From Mucor racemosus (Eukaryota > Mucoromycota > Mucoromycetes > Mucorales > Mucoraceae): a DNA stretch of 64,000 nt. This document shows positions 23,668-34,951 of the stretch, in pieces. The notes below the pieces were generated by a model. The model was not told where the DNA came from. It saw only the letters and a list, made by a program, of their open reading frames with translations, and searched no databases. Location: NCBI GenBank assembly GCA_027405735.1, contig JAPEHQ010000005.1, positions 2,542,001 through 2,606,000 of the forward strand. Reading direction: 5' to 3'. Position 1 is the first letter of the stretch; each line of letters starts with the position of its first letter. Both the position numbers and the translations under genes were made by a program.

Positions 23668-23889
23668 TTAGAAAGATACAATCGACATGTATTCTGATAT
23701 GGATCCACCAACGTTGGGTGTACTTTGTAGCTTTTTGCTTGTGTCATCGTCTTGTTCTTGTTGTTGTTGTTGTTGTTCATCTTGCTTTTCTTCTGCTGCT
23801 GATGATTTTAATAATTGCGTATGATTCTTGAGATAATTTACAATAATTCTTAATAATATCAGAAATGCAATAATGTAATGTAAAGCCAT
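23668..23889 (-). CDS. Small membrane-anchored Gln-rich protein (hypothetical)
   Basis: A 73-codon ORF. Residues 2-20 (ALHYIIAFLILLRIIVNYL) form a single hydrophobic segment suitable as a signal anchor, followed by a hydrophilic tail with six consecutive Gln and an acidic patch. The ORF sits between two plus-strand genes with its own upstream AT-rich region. The anchor plus charged-tail layout is more protein-like than random ORFs here, but no homolog was recognised, so this is a tentative call. Confidence 0.4.
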   Translation of the reverse strand: MALHYIIAFLILLRIIVNYLKNHTQLLKSSAAEEKQDEQQQQQQEQDDDTSKKLQSTPNVGGSISEYMSIVSF

Positions 23890-23925
23890 TTTTTATTAAA
23901 AAAGAAAGTTTAAATATATAATATA

Positions 23926-23926
23926 A

Positions 23927-23958
<32 letters not shown>

Positions 23959-23961
23959 AAA
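23926..23961. repeat. (GAAA)n microsatellite
   Basis: About nine tandem GAAA units upstream of the small minus-strand ORF. Simple repeat with likely length variation. Confidence 0.9.
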
Positions 23962-24111
23962 AACCTAAAACATGAATAATAATATATAAACATACATGTA
24001 ATATAAATAAAGCCTGTATATCTTGCAATAAATCGATTTAAATTTTTTCTACAAGAAAAGCTTTTTCATCATCTCAAACTCTTTCAATGGTTTAGCCGCA
24101 TGAACAGATGA

Positions 24112-26945
24112 ATGGAGTTTAAAGAGAACTCCACTACAAAATATACACACGGCCAACAGGAGAATTACTTATCTTGTTTCTTATATATGGTTTCTACTGC
24201 AAGAATAGAAGAAACAACGCCACTGTTGTCTAGGATAATAGACACTCCAGCAGTTCCAGAACAGAAAAACACTACAAAGTTAATTTACTCCTATGTGTTT
24301 GGATTTTTATTGCTATTGATCGCCTTTATTTACAATGTTCGAAGTACTTTACCTACCCCACTATCTGATATCCAAGGCCGTGAATTAAATGACTTTCCCG
24401 GTATTCATTGCTATAATGAATATTTGTCTCATTTCAATCAACCACACTCTGCAAACCAAAGAAATAATCAAGTGATTAAAGATTGGATTGTTCAGTTGGC
24501 TCACGAGTTCAAAATTGAAGCTACTGAAAACGGCATTGATATGGAAATTATCGCTGACGATCCCACAGATTCAATATCCAAAAGAAACAAGTTTAGCTCT
24601 GGTAAAAGTTGATGTGATTTTATATTCACGAGAAACTAATCATTGTTATAGATGAATATTGGCTTGTTGAATCAAGAAATGTAATCATTAGATTAATTGG
24701 TAAATCAAACAACACTAACGAGTCTTTTCTCGTAAATGCACATTATGGTAAATATATCCGCAAAGGTTTATATATACAGAAACTGACTATTTCTTTTTTC
24801 TTGCATAGATAGCGTATCTACTAGCCATGGCGTTACTGATAATGGTATGGGAACAGCCGTTGCCATTGAATTGCTCCGTTATTTTGTACAACATCCACCT
24901 CAAAATACCGTCATTTTCTTATTCAACAATTTTGAAGAAGGCGGCCTTATTGGTGCTGATGCATTTGTCAAACATCCATGGTTCTCTACCATCAAACTCT
25001 TTGTCAATTTGGAAGGTACAGGTGCAGGAGGCCGTGCTTTGTTATTTAGAAGTAACACATTGGCTGCTGTCCATGGTTTAGCTTCTTCTGGTGCTCATCT
25101 TTTGCATGCATCTCCTCTAGGTAATGATTTATTGCAAGCTAAATTATTAAAAAGTGATACAGATTACACTACATTCACTAAATATGGAGTTCCTGGTCTT
25201 GATATTGCCTTTTATTATCCTCGTTCTCATTATCATACTCAAAGAGATGATTTAGCTCATACTACCCCTGAATCCCTTCAACATATGGGACAAATGGCAT
25301 TAGGATCCGTACTAAGCATTGATGGCAGTAGCACAATGTTGAAACAAGCAGGAGCCCCTGAACCTGTCATTTATTATGACATTTTGGGCCGTGTCATGTT
25401 GGTTTACAGTTTCTTTACATGTCAATTGATCAACATTTTAAGTTTGTTTTTTGTACCTCTTGGTCTATTTACTTGGTTCTGGTTCTCCACAACAGCAAAT
25501 ATTGATGACAAAAAGGCACTTTTGAAGAGTAATCTTTATCTTATTGGTAAGGGCTTTATTGCTGCTTTGGTTGCTCTGGTATTTATGGTAGTTTTTACTG
25601 CTTTCTTTGCCTGGATCATGATCATGATTAACCCCTCTGTAACCTATGGTAGCATTAATATTGTTGTGCTTTATTTGACAGTTGCTGCATTTTTGGGTTT
25701 GGTTGCATCTCAATGGGCTATGATTCGTTTGTCAAGATCGTTTGGAAATAATTTAGCTAATATGCAAACTGGTTTTTATGGATTGACTGGATTTTGGTGG
25801 TTGTTGCTTGTAGTTGCTACCTATTTGGGATCTCAAAAAGTAGCTGCTGTTTATTTTGCTGTTTATTTCTTGATTAGTAGTACATTAGCTACTGTACTCC
25901 TTGTAGGTACTCCTCCCAAAGAGATTGAGGGTGGTAGTGAATTGGCTTCTGGTGTAAGTCGTTTCTGGTCGATCGCTTTCTTGATTCAAGTCTTGATGCC
26001 GGTTATTTTGATGACAGAATTTTTATTGCTTGGTATGGATTCAATGCGCCATACTTCAGCAGATGGTACACCTGAAGGAGCTAGTAAGTAATATCATTGT
26101 ATGACGAGTATATCAGGTATTAACAAGTATTTGTAGTTTATGTTTTACTGGCTACTCCCATCATTTTGGTTGTTCTTCATTTGTTGCCCTGGGTACATGC
26201 CGCTGGTGAATTGCAAAAGACAACTTGCTGTACTGCTCTTGTATTTGTTATGTTTTTCATTGCTTGCTTATTGTCTTCTCCATTCAATGGTGAATCATCT
26301 CCTAATCGTATTGTATTCAATCAAGAATATAATGCCTCAGATGCTCTTTCTACAGTAGCTCTCATCACAGGTTCTTCTTTTGGTATTTTGCAAAGAACAT
26401 TAAAGAGTGTGTTGCCTAAATCAGAATATGAAACAATGGAATGCGATGCATATTTAACCTATCAAACTCGTTGTACATATCAAACCGCATTGACACCTGT
26501 TTATGGCAGACATCCCGAGAAAGAAATCAGCATATCGTACTCGCCAGTTAGCTGTGATTCCAAAACGTGTAACCTCAATATTACAACCACTGTTGAAAAT
26601 AGTTTGTTGTGTCAATTGCAGTTTAGTAATGCTAAAATTGATGGTTTGCAAGCATGGATCAATGGAAATCATGTCAAGACAGGACAAAACGATACCATTC
26701 ATGCCTTGACTACATACTCAAAAAAGCAAGCAAGCGCTATAAATTGGGATCTCTCTTATGATGCTCATCAACAAGATGCAGTTGGCGAAGCTCTATTCAG
26801 TTGCATCTACGATGACTGGACAGAAGGCGAATTACCAGCTTTTACTACACTCAAAGATGATTTACCTTACAATGCCTTACTCACCATCAAAGGAGGTGTA
26901 GGTCTCGCCAAAATCCATTATTCTCCATCCATCCCATTAAATTAA
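24112..26945 (+). CDS. PFF1: Vacuolar membrane protease, M28 family (PFF1-like)
   Basis: Four exons: 24112-24601, 24652-24747, 24809-26083, 26137-26945, 889 residues. An N-terminal tail with TTPLLSR, resembling an acidic-dileucine sorting signal, precedes TM1 (IYSYVFGFLLLLIAFIYNV). The lumenal M28 metallopeptidase domain has the zinc ligands in HYDSVSTSHGVTDNGMG, the catalytic Glu pair in FNNFEEGGLIGADAF, VNLEGTGAGG, and the last His in SHYHTQRDD. About eight more TM segments and a C-terminal lumenal domain follow. The layout is that of fungal vacuolar membrane proteases. The start at 24112 keeps frame; an internal Met at 24190 just before the sorting-like motif is an alternative. The 3' end converges on bL19m with only 36 bp between stops. 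Confidence 0.92.
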
Positions 26946-26981
26946 AGATTAAATAAAAAACTTTCTTTATTAACTATACAT

Positions 26982-27572
26982 TTATTTCTTTGACTTTTCT
27001 AATTGTTCTTGCTTCCATAAGGCTTGAAGAGGTTGGAAAGCCTTACCAGGTTGATCTCTTAAATAAAACAACTTGGCTCTTCTAAACTTGATCTCATTAG
27101 GCTTTTGCATGACCTTGATGCTCTTTAATAATGGTGAATATAATGAATATCTTTGTTCAACACCAACGCGCATGACAATGTTACGAAGTGTAAAGTTTGT
27201 ATCAATTCCTTTTCTACGAATAGCGATGCAAACACCCATAAAAGTAGAAGAAGTAGTTTCTCCAGGCCCATTCAATGTTTCTACAAGAACGATAGATCCA
27301 GGCTTAACTCCTTGAGCATTGTTGCGACTGAAAAGTTCACTACGGCCATCTAAATTGGATTTCTCGATTTGTTGTTTTGTGATTTGTTCCATGACATTAA
27401 TCTTGGGTACTTTTGTAACTGCTGCTGCTGTTGTGTAATTATCTGGAAAAAAAAAAGTTTGTCAAATGTCTTTTTATTTGATGATAAGAAACTTACATTT
27501 GGAAGCGACATTAATGCATGGACGCACAGTCTTTGTTGATAATCTGGTAGCTACAGTTTTGAGTGCGTTCAT
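26982..27572 (-). CDS. Mitochondrial large-subunit ribosomal protein bL19m
   Basis: Two exons, 27497-27572 and 26982-27442, give 178 residues. The first ~45 residues (MNALKTVATRLSTKTVRP...) are basic and Ser/Thr-rich with no acidic residue at the start, as in mitochondrial targeting sequences. The bL19 domain follows: KPGSIVLVETLNG, FMGVCIAIRRKGIDTNFTLR, VGVEQRYSLYSPLLKSIKV and the hallmark RRAKLFYLRD near the end. It belongs to the mitoribosome large subunit. Its 3' end overlaps the terminator region of the convergent M28 protease gene. Confidence 0.9.
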
Positions 27573-27917
27573 ATCTTGTTATATTGTCTGAAAATGTCAA
27601 AATGAACAAAAGGAAACCCCGGTAGAGTAGTAGGGGCAGCCTTTGATGCTTTCAAATTGAGGGGTCTTGTTGCACTCCCAGTCACAAGCAGTCAGAATCA
27701 GGCAGCATCTAATGCTCAATTTCACTTGAAAATTGACATGAATTCAGCAATTAAACTTTTTAATCGACAACTGCTGTATGTTGTATACATAGTTTTTATT
27801 CTGTTTTTAAGAATTTATATGTATATTTGAGAAATAATATTTAATCAATTCAATCGGTGATCCAATTTTTACTGACAGTTTTAAGAGCTGCCACGATAGA
27901 ATACAAGAAAATGTAAT

Positions 27918-28121
27918 TGTAATGATTCAGTTGCATTACATAAGCAAAGCTCATATACTGTATAAATAACAACCAAGAGCAGATCAATTGTACATTAGTG
28001 AATTTAACTGTTCTTTCCTTTCCTTTTATATTCATAACTTTAATCCCAATCATAAAATCAAAGCCAATCTTATAATCGGCCATACTATATATTCCAATTG
28101 TCATCCTCTTGATCTATTACA
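27918..28121 (+). mobile_element. Short solo LTR (204 bp), TGTAAT...ATTACA ends
   Basis: Starts TGTAATGATTCAG and ends GATCTATTACA, giving 6-bp inverted ends. Flanks are GTAAT at 27913-27917 and ATAAT at 28122-28126, a one-mismatch 5-bp duplication. Its 5' 150 bp match 6254-6400, including an internal TATA-like ataaataacaacc. Confidence 0.6.
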
Positions 28122-28289
28122 ATAATGATAAAATTAGAAGCGCTTCTTATATACATTCATACAGAATGCTGCGTTAAAAAAGAATGCCTACTCTGAGTGT
28201 TTATTCTCTGGAACTTTATATCTGTATCAGGTGCTTAATTTTATGAATTTTATATAAGGCTCCAATATTCGATATCGAAGCGTGCACTC

Positions 28290-29450
28290 TAATCTTTAAC
28301 TAATCCAACACAAAATGCTTTTTAAGATATACTTTAGACACTACTAAATGTATATGGATTGGTCGCATTATGTTACCTATTCCTAAATTCATTTCATATC
28401 TCACGAAAGACTCGAAAACAGATAAAATCCGCTGCTTTTTCCTTAAAAACTGGGTCTTATTCTTTATCCCTGTTCTACCCTTCTTTTCACAAAATAACAC
28501 CAAGAAAAAATTATATGCCAATGTACCTGAGATGTTCAACTTTAATTCAAAAACAAGTATCCGGAAATATCCTATCTTTTTCAGGCAATATTAATTTTTC
28601 AGCGTTAATGTTTCAGATTTTTAAGCGTATTTCACTATTAAACGTTAAAAATTTGAGCCTTCATATCTCTAAACAAAATTAAGCTATACTAACACTTTTT
28701 AATAATAAAACTTACTTGTTTTAAAGCGCTCTATAACATGTTCAAGTATAAAAAAATTATGAGCACTTTTATTTTTTTCATTTTTTTTTGGCATTTTTAT
28801 AGTAGATTTCAAAATATTTGTTAAATTGAGTAGTAGTTTTTTTTTACTCATGTCATTGCGCTAGTTGAGCTCTCTCGGATCCAATTTAGTTTTTTTTAAA
28901 ATATTGATTTTTCGTAGAGATATCCTCAAAAATGCGTACAAAAAGATGCCTTCATTTCTAGCTTCCATTTTTTCCTTATATACCCTCATCCCAAATTCTG
29001 AATATGAAAAAAATTTGACAAAAATCTGGTTTTCTCTACAAAAAATGCAGCTAGAAAATTCCGCAATAGCTTAATCGATAGATAATTTTTTTGCGCATCA
29101 TTCCAATTACTTATATATTAAATATGTTTACCAAAGGTGATGTGTATCTTCAAAAAACCTTCATAATTTCAATTGCATTTTACGCAAAATTTAATGTGAA
29201 ATGTTTGTCTGAATTTTATTTAGATGGATGCATAATTCAAAACTGTACAAAAACTATTTAATATGTTAGGTCGACTTACTTTGCATCTCATGAGCCATTA
29301 AACGATTTTGTTTTTTTGAGTCATTTTTCATTGATTTCAACAAATAATTTTGGAACCCCGTGATGATAAGTTTTAAGCTGTGATAAAAACTATTATTTTG
29401 ATTATCTCGACAAAAAATCAATATTTTTTGCTAAAACAAAAAATGCAGAG
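28290..29450 (+). repeat. RF1 repeat copy B
   Basis: Aligns with copies A, C, D and E over about 1.15 kb. It starts with the ctctaatctttaactaatcc block also seen at the outer end of copy D, and ends near aaaaaatgcagagtag, shared with copy C. Contains only short ORFs without recognised domains. Confidence 0.8.
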
Positions 29451-29689
29451 TAGCAATCAATTAGATCGATCTTGTAAATAATACAGAAATTAAGCCCTAA
29501 ATAATGAGCTTTAATTTTTACAAAATAATAAACTAATATTTACAACTGCAAAAAATAAAGAAAAAAAACCCCCTCATCCTTGTGAATATTGATCCAATTA
29601 ATCTCCAATTATACGTGATGGTAGATTTTCAAGTCTCTCTGAAAAATGACTAAATATATTCCATTATGTATGCCTTTATGTTACACTTA

Positions 29690-29865
29690 CAGTACCAACA
29701 TAACACATTACTATTAAATAACATTTAAACTACCTTATCACATCATTAATTCCCCAAATCAAATAGCATATAAACCCTATTAATTTCATTCCAATAAACG
29801 ATATCTCGTTACTTGATTAAATTTTTAGTTTTTATTTAACATAAACATATTCTGATAAATCAATG
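29690..29865 (+). repeat. R3 repeat copy 2, carrying the mariner empty site
   Basis: Closely matches 8100-8252 plus 9889-9905. At 29848-29849 the TA is single and uninterrupted (aaacatattctgataaatca), which is the pre-insertion form of the mariner site at 8.25 kb. Confidence 0.8.
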
Positions 29866-30239
29866 AAAACCAAAACCAAAATATACAGACAGTAGTGTTA
29901 GGCTTACAATACAGTTTACATTATTAAATTATTGCGTACAAAATGTGTCTCTCTTGTGCTTGCAAAATAAGATATTCATAAAGAAAATGGATTTCCAAAA
30001 TAGCACTAAAAATACTGGAGTAGAGAAAAGAAGAAAACATGTCAGGTACACACAGACTTTGTGTGTAACCTTTTTAATTAGTATAAAATATCAAAACATA
30101 TAATAATAATAAAGATCATCTTTTATCTCATATATAATCTTTTGTATACATTTATTTGAATCTACTGTAAAACATATATCTCAGCACACGACAAACAATT
30201 GGTAGTCTTTTGAAAGCTGTGCATAGAAAGGTAAAACGA

Positions 30240-30400
30240 AAAAAAAGGCGAGGGGGGTGATTAGCTGCGCTTCTAGCCCAGCTAGCACAAATTCCGAAGA
30301 AAATCCGCTTACACGAGTTTCGAACCCACAACCTCTCCGTTTGAACTAGCCGTAAAGCGCATAAGTCTAGCAACTAGGACAAACGTCCCCTCTATGTTTG
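30240..30400 (-). repeat. tRNA-like / possible SINE patch
   Basis: A short stretch visibly richer in G and C than its surroundings. On the minus strand it has a B-box-like GGGTTCGAAAC about 45 nt downstream of an A-box-like TAGTTGCTAG. No full cloverleaf with a good acceptor stem could be drawn by hand, so a functional tRNA is not claimed. A tRNA pseudogene or tRNA-derived SINE head would fit. Confidence 0.3.
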
Positions 30401-31349
30401 CTTTTTTTAATTGCCGTCCTTCTACTTATCTGTTATTTTGTTTTTTTTTTCTTGATTTGTGTAATATTGAGTAATTTGATCATACTTTTTTTCTTTGCTT
30501 GGTAAATAATCCTGCTATTTGCTGAGTATCAGTAGCAATTTTGTTGCATCCACCGGGTAATCGTAAGATAATGAACCTTTTGATTTGTAATCCTTAATTT
30601 CAAGAAGTCAGCTAACTGATCTATGATAACATTCTCGATTGTTCTTATTTTCTAAAGCAAGATCCGGGAAGCAGGATATGTGAGACATACCCACTTGTTG
30701 GATTTAGCTATATAAAATAAGCTGAACTTAAATGTGCTGTGTTACTAATGTAAATAAAATGACCTGACAATGGAATGTCAGAAAGATATAATCGATCCAA
30801 AGTTGATCTTACGGATAATTGTAATATAGAATTTGTATATAAATAGGACAAATTATTGATATTAAATAAAGATTCTCTTCAGTTTTTGTGTGTGATTTAA
30901 TTTAACCTGTTTTTTTATTAAATTATACATTTTTTTCTTGCTACAATATTTATTCTAAATCTTGTGCAATTCAATATTATATATATATATAATAACAAAA
31001 TTTTTTAATAATCTATAAAAGCTACGGTTACCAATGTTAAAAATACCAGATCGCGTCCGATCTCCACAAGAGAATAATATCTGCTAATACAGTAATACAG
31101 TGTATGTATAATAAAAATTGATTTTTAGATTTTTTCTATGTAGAAGAAGCTTAAACAATCACACTCCTTTATGGTATTCATGCAGTTATTTTTCTTACTA
31201 CTAATTAATTAATAAAAAAAAATTGCAATTTATTTTGTTCATTCTGACCTTCACAACCTATTTTGACTTGCTGTAGTGCACGAAGAAACTACCCTCGATA
31301 AGTTAAGATGAATTTTAATATTAAACTTGTATTTTCAAAAAAACATTTC

Positions 31350-32950
31350 ATAGTTTCAATCTTCAAAATCGGAGTATGCCTTCTTTCTATAACTGATCTC
31401 ATAATAAACATTTTTTAGGATATATCTCAGAGATCCCAAAATAGATATAACTTAGTCGCATTACGCTAGCTATTCATGAATTCATTTTATATCTCATGAA
31501 AGACTCAAAAACAGGTAAAATTCACTGCTTTTTCCTTGAAAACTGGGGTTCATTTTTCATCGCTGCTATACTTTTTTTTTTCGCTAAATAACACCAAGAA
31601 AAAATTATATGCCAATGTACCTGAGATGTTCAGTTTTAATCCAAAAACAAGTATCTGGAAATATCCTACTTTTTACAATTGGTATTAATTTTTCGGCGTT
31701 AATGTTTCAGATTTTTTACGCGTATTTTACTGCTAATGGATTGAAAATTTTGAGGCTTCATATCTCCAGAAAAAAATAAGCTATACTAACACTTTTTAAT
31801 AATGAAATTTACTTGTTTTAAAGTGCTCTATAATATATTTGAGTATAAAAAAATTCTGAGCACTTTTATTTTTTTCGTTTTCTTGACTTTTTTGTAGTAG
31901 ATTTCAAAATATTTGTTAAATTGAGCAGCATTTTTTTACATTTATTTTATTAACCTCGTTGAGCTCTCTTGGACCCAATTTAGGTTTTCTTAAAATGTTG
32001 ATTTTTCGTGGAGATATCCTCAAAAATGTGTACAATGATATATCTTCGTTTCTAGCTTCCATTTTTCCCTTATATACCCTCATCCCAAATTCTGAATCTG
32101 AAAAAAATTTGCACAAAAATTTTGTTTTCTCTACGAAAAATGCAGCTAGAAAAATGTTTAATAGCTCGATCGATAGATACTTTTTTTGTACATTATAGCA
32201 GCTAATTATACTTAAAATATGCTTATAAAAAGTGATGCGTATCTTCAAAAAACGTCCAAAATTGCAATCGCATTTTGCGCCAAATTTAATGTAGAACGTT
32301 TATTTAATTTTTTTTGAATTGGATGCAGGTTTTAAAATTGTACAAAAACCATTTAATACACTAGGCTGGCTTACTTTGCAGTTCATGAGCTATCAAACGA
32401 TTTTGTTTTTTGAATGATTTTCTGGTCGATTTTATAAATCAATATTGGAACTCAGATCCCATAGCTTTAAGCTGTAATATAAACTATTACTTTGATTATT
32501 TTAATGAAAAATCAATATTTTTTGTCACTGAAACAAAAAATGCAGAGTAGGTTAAAATTGGATCCACCTTTTGAATTTAAAAATTGATAGCTCAATTTAA
32601 GTGCTTAATTTTTTATAATCAATTTTAGGTCACTTTTGGTCAATGTTAGGCCAATGCACTTATATTCTGGTATTAACTCTTCTATTTTCGGACAAATATC
32701 AAGGGGATAATGGCTCATAGATAAAAAGTACGTAATTCGACTCAACATTGGATGAAATCGTTCAAAAACTATCTGATACTTACTTTTTACAATCGTAAAA
32801 AACTGGCAACAACAAAACTTCATATATATCTCAGCGAATTTTGATTTTAATAACTTCTAACTCTACTTAAAAGTAGAGACACATCTTTGACAAACTTATC
32901 TCAAAGAGCAGTATCCACAGTCTGCTGTGTTTTGAGAAAATTATAGCTAT
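31350..32950 (+). repeat. RF1 repeat copy C
   Basis: The longest uninterrupted RF1 copy. A 110-codon ORF on the minus strand (31916-32248) is identical in translation to one in copy D (41482-41814, plus strand), so C and D are near-identical but inverted. The part after 32655 (ttatattctggtattaa...) matches copy A at 7460-7750, showing that the family extends past 1.1 kb. Confidence 0.85.
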
Positions 32951-33187
32951 TAAGGTGCACCTATAATTTATTTTCCACTTTTATTGAGAATAATTTAAAT
33001 ACAATCTTTATGAATACGAATCCAAGTAAACCACCACTCTACGTTAATATAGGTATAATAGGTATTAAAAGTATCTCAGATATATCAGCTTCCATTATGG
33101 ATTATTGTGCATTTGGTAAGATTGAACAACAAGTTGGTCACTTGCTATTATATATTTATACCCACTAAGGTCAATAAGCATGCCAGA

Positions 33188-33458
33188 TGTAATGAATCAA
33201 ATTACCACGATAATAATTTAATAATCATCTCGAATGTTTTTATAAATACTACAAGGAAATCTTTCCATAATTCCTTGTAGAATTATCTGTCTTTCTTCCT
33301 CTTTACATTCTTAATTATTTTCCTTAATAAACATCTAATTTACAAATAAGATCACCAATCTTCCTTCAACCAATGCTTATCAATTTCTAATATTAAAAAT
33401 CATATCATTCACATATCATTTTGACCATAATATTTATCCAAGATCACAGATCACTATC
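33188..33458 (+). repeat. R4 LTR-like sequence copy 2
   Basis: Starts TGTAATGAATC. It shares ataaatactacaaggaaatc, ttatctgtctt and ctaatttacaaataagatcacc with R4 copy 1 at 12.3 kb. The right end is diverged. Confidence 0.55.
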
Positions 33459-33529
33459 CCAGACCTCACCAAATATGGATCCAGTGAGCTCCCGTTATAA
33501 TGGTAGGTACTTCTAGTGTTGATCCATAG

Positions 33530-33830
33530 AAGAATTACAAAAGATCAAAAGATTCAACCTCCTCTGGTTGCTGTGGAAATGGGGAAATAAAAACGTATAC
33601 CTCCTGTTCAAACTATTTTGTGTAGGTTGCTTCAGATATTTTCTGAAAATTTTCATAAAATCAAATAATGGTTCAAAATTGAATTTTGAAGTTGAACTTG
33701 ACGCGCAGCAGATGTACAAATAATATATCTTGTTTTCATTAGCTAATAGATGTTTTTGAAGGGGTTTTGCACAAATTTTTGAAAAAAAAAGTGTTTTCCT
33801 CTGCTTGAAAGAAATCTAGCAGCTGGAAAG
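33530..33830. repeat. R5 repeat, inverted partner at 52400-52655
   Basis: The sequence matches the reverse complement of 52.40-52.65 kb at roughly 70% by eye, including a gttcaaaattgaattttgaa core and a tgtttttgaagg block. No coding content. Confidence 0.55.
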
Positions 33831-33902
33831 ATGCTTGCAATCAATGAACACTGATCCAAATGAACTACAACTTTAAAAATATATACTACAGCTATAACAG
33901 TA

Positions 33903-34340
33903 TTCAAGTCTATATTTTTGGTATCCTCTTTATTTCTTGGTTAAATCGTAGGGATCAAGCGCCCATTTGTTTCAAGTAGTGTTTGTTGATTCGCAGACCA
34001 TCTTAAATTAGAAATAGCATTAAATCAGCCAAAATCAGCATATATGGCAATGGCAACTACTGGAATTAATAAGTAAACATCCTCTTTATATGTAATCAAA
34101 GTTGTGGTGCAATGTGTTTGCTGTATATACATCCATTTTTTTTTAAAAAAACGTAAAATCCCAAATATTCATTTAAATAACTGTAAGCAAGTAGATACCG
34201 GATACCAGAAGAAATACCAGAAAATCGTAAATCTTTATTTCTTGAATTAATTGATTTAATAGAAGATCCACTTGATATCTAACCTGAACCTGTACATGAA
34301 GCCTTTAATATATCAATTCAAGCTACTCTGTATGTATTTT
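33903..34340 (+). pseudogene. Fragment of an unidentified gene (R6), partly duplicated at 40196-40414
   Basis: The first part (33950-34070) reads KRPFVSSSVC, a stop, then FADHLKLEIALNQPKSAYMA before a GT-rich junction. After an intron-like gap, 34198-34330 reads RIPEEIPENRKSLFLELIDL and DPLDI, a TAA, then PEPVHEAFNISIQATL. The composition is clearly protein-like but interrupted by two stops. Only the first part is duplicated, in inverted orientation, at 40.2-40.4 kb. I do not recognise the parent gene. Confidence 0.4.
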
Positions 34341-34951
34341 GTTTCTTAGTTTGATATATTCATTTTTTTTTTAGCAAATTATAGTTATACTTCAGTCCGG
34401 ATCCTGAGACATTTCCATTTTGATCAGAAGGCCAAAAATCATGAGCCTATATTGAGTTGTCGTTGTATATGCCTTATCAATACATACACTTTAATTGTGC
34501 AAGTGCACTGCTAGTTAAAGATAATAATGCATATAGCTTCAAGCCATCTCAATATAATGCAAAATACGCAATCTGATGCGTTGAATGCATAAAGCCTTAT
34601 GCATCTTCATTGCAAGTAACTACATTTTTGCTATATTGAATCAGCTTTTGAGTGACCCTTATTCATGTGTCCATTAAATCTATTCATGGCTGTATTTACA
34701 TAACCTCTTGTTATGATATTATATTTAAGATCTTTCAAAAACGAATAACATAAAGCCCTCCATCTTTTTACAGGACAACAAAATACAACATTGAGGTCTG
34801 ATTCTTTTAATGCGAAGGTTTGTGTATTACTGAACGAATTAAAATGATCTGTATACAAAAATTATCACTTCTACAATACAAGTATATAACAAAATTTCTC
34901 TCGCACTGCAACAAACATAAGATTTTGTGAGAAATATGTTTATTTCCTCTC

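Larger units (their letters stand above)
27573..34951. other. Repeat-rich region without intact genes
   Basis: A 7.4-kb stretch between bL19m and the Aven-like gene. It holds a 204-bp LTR, RF1 copies B and C, R3 copy 2, a tRNA-like patch, R4 copy 2, the R5 and R6 repeats and a gene-fragment remnant, annotated separately. The stretches 29870-30230, 30410-31340 and 34340-34950 show only AT-rich sequence; around 30760-30900 a TATA-like gtatataaatagg and AATAAA suggest another unplaced LTR. Confidence 0.6.

Noticed and set aside
31916..32248. 110-codon ORF conserved identically in RF1 copies C and D as a gene
   Set aside because: Identity reflects near-identical DNA of two recent copies; in other RF1 copies the frame is broken and the opposite strand is equally open.
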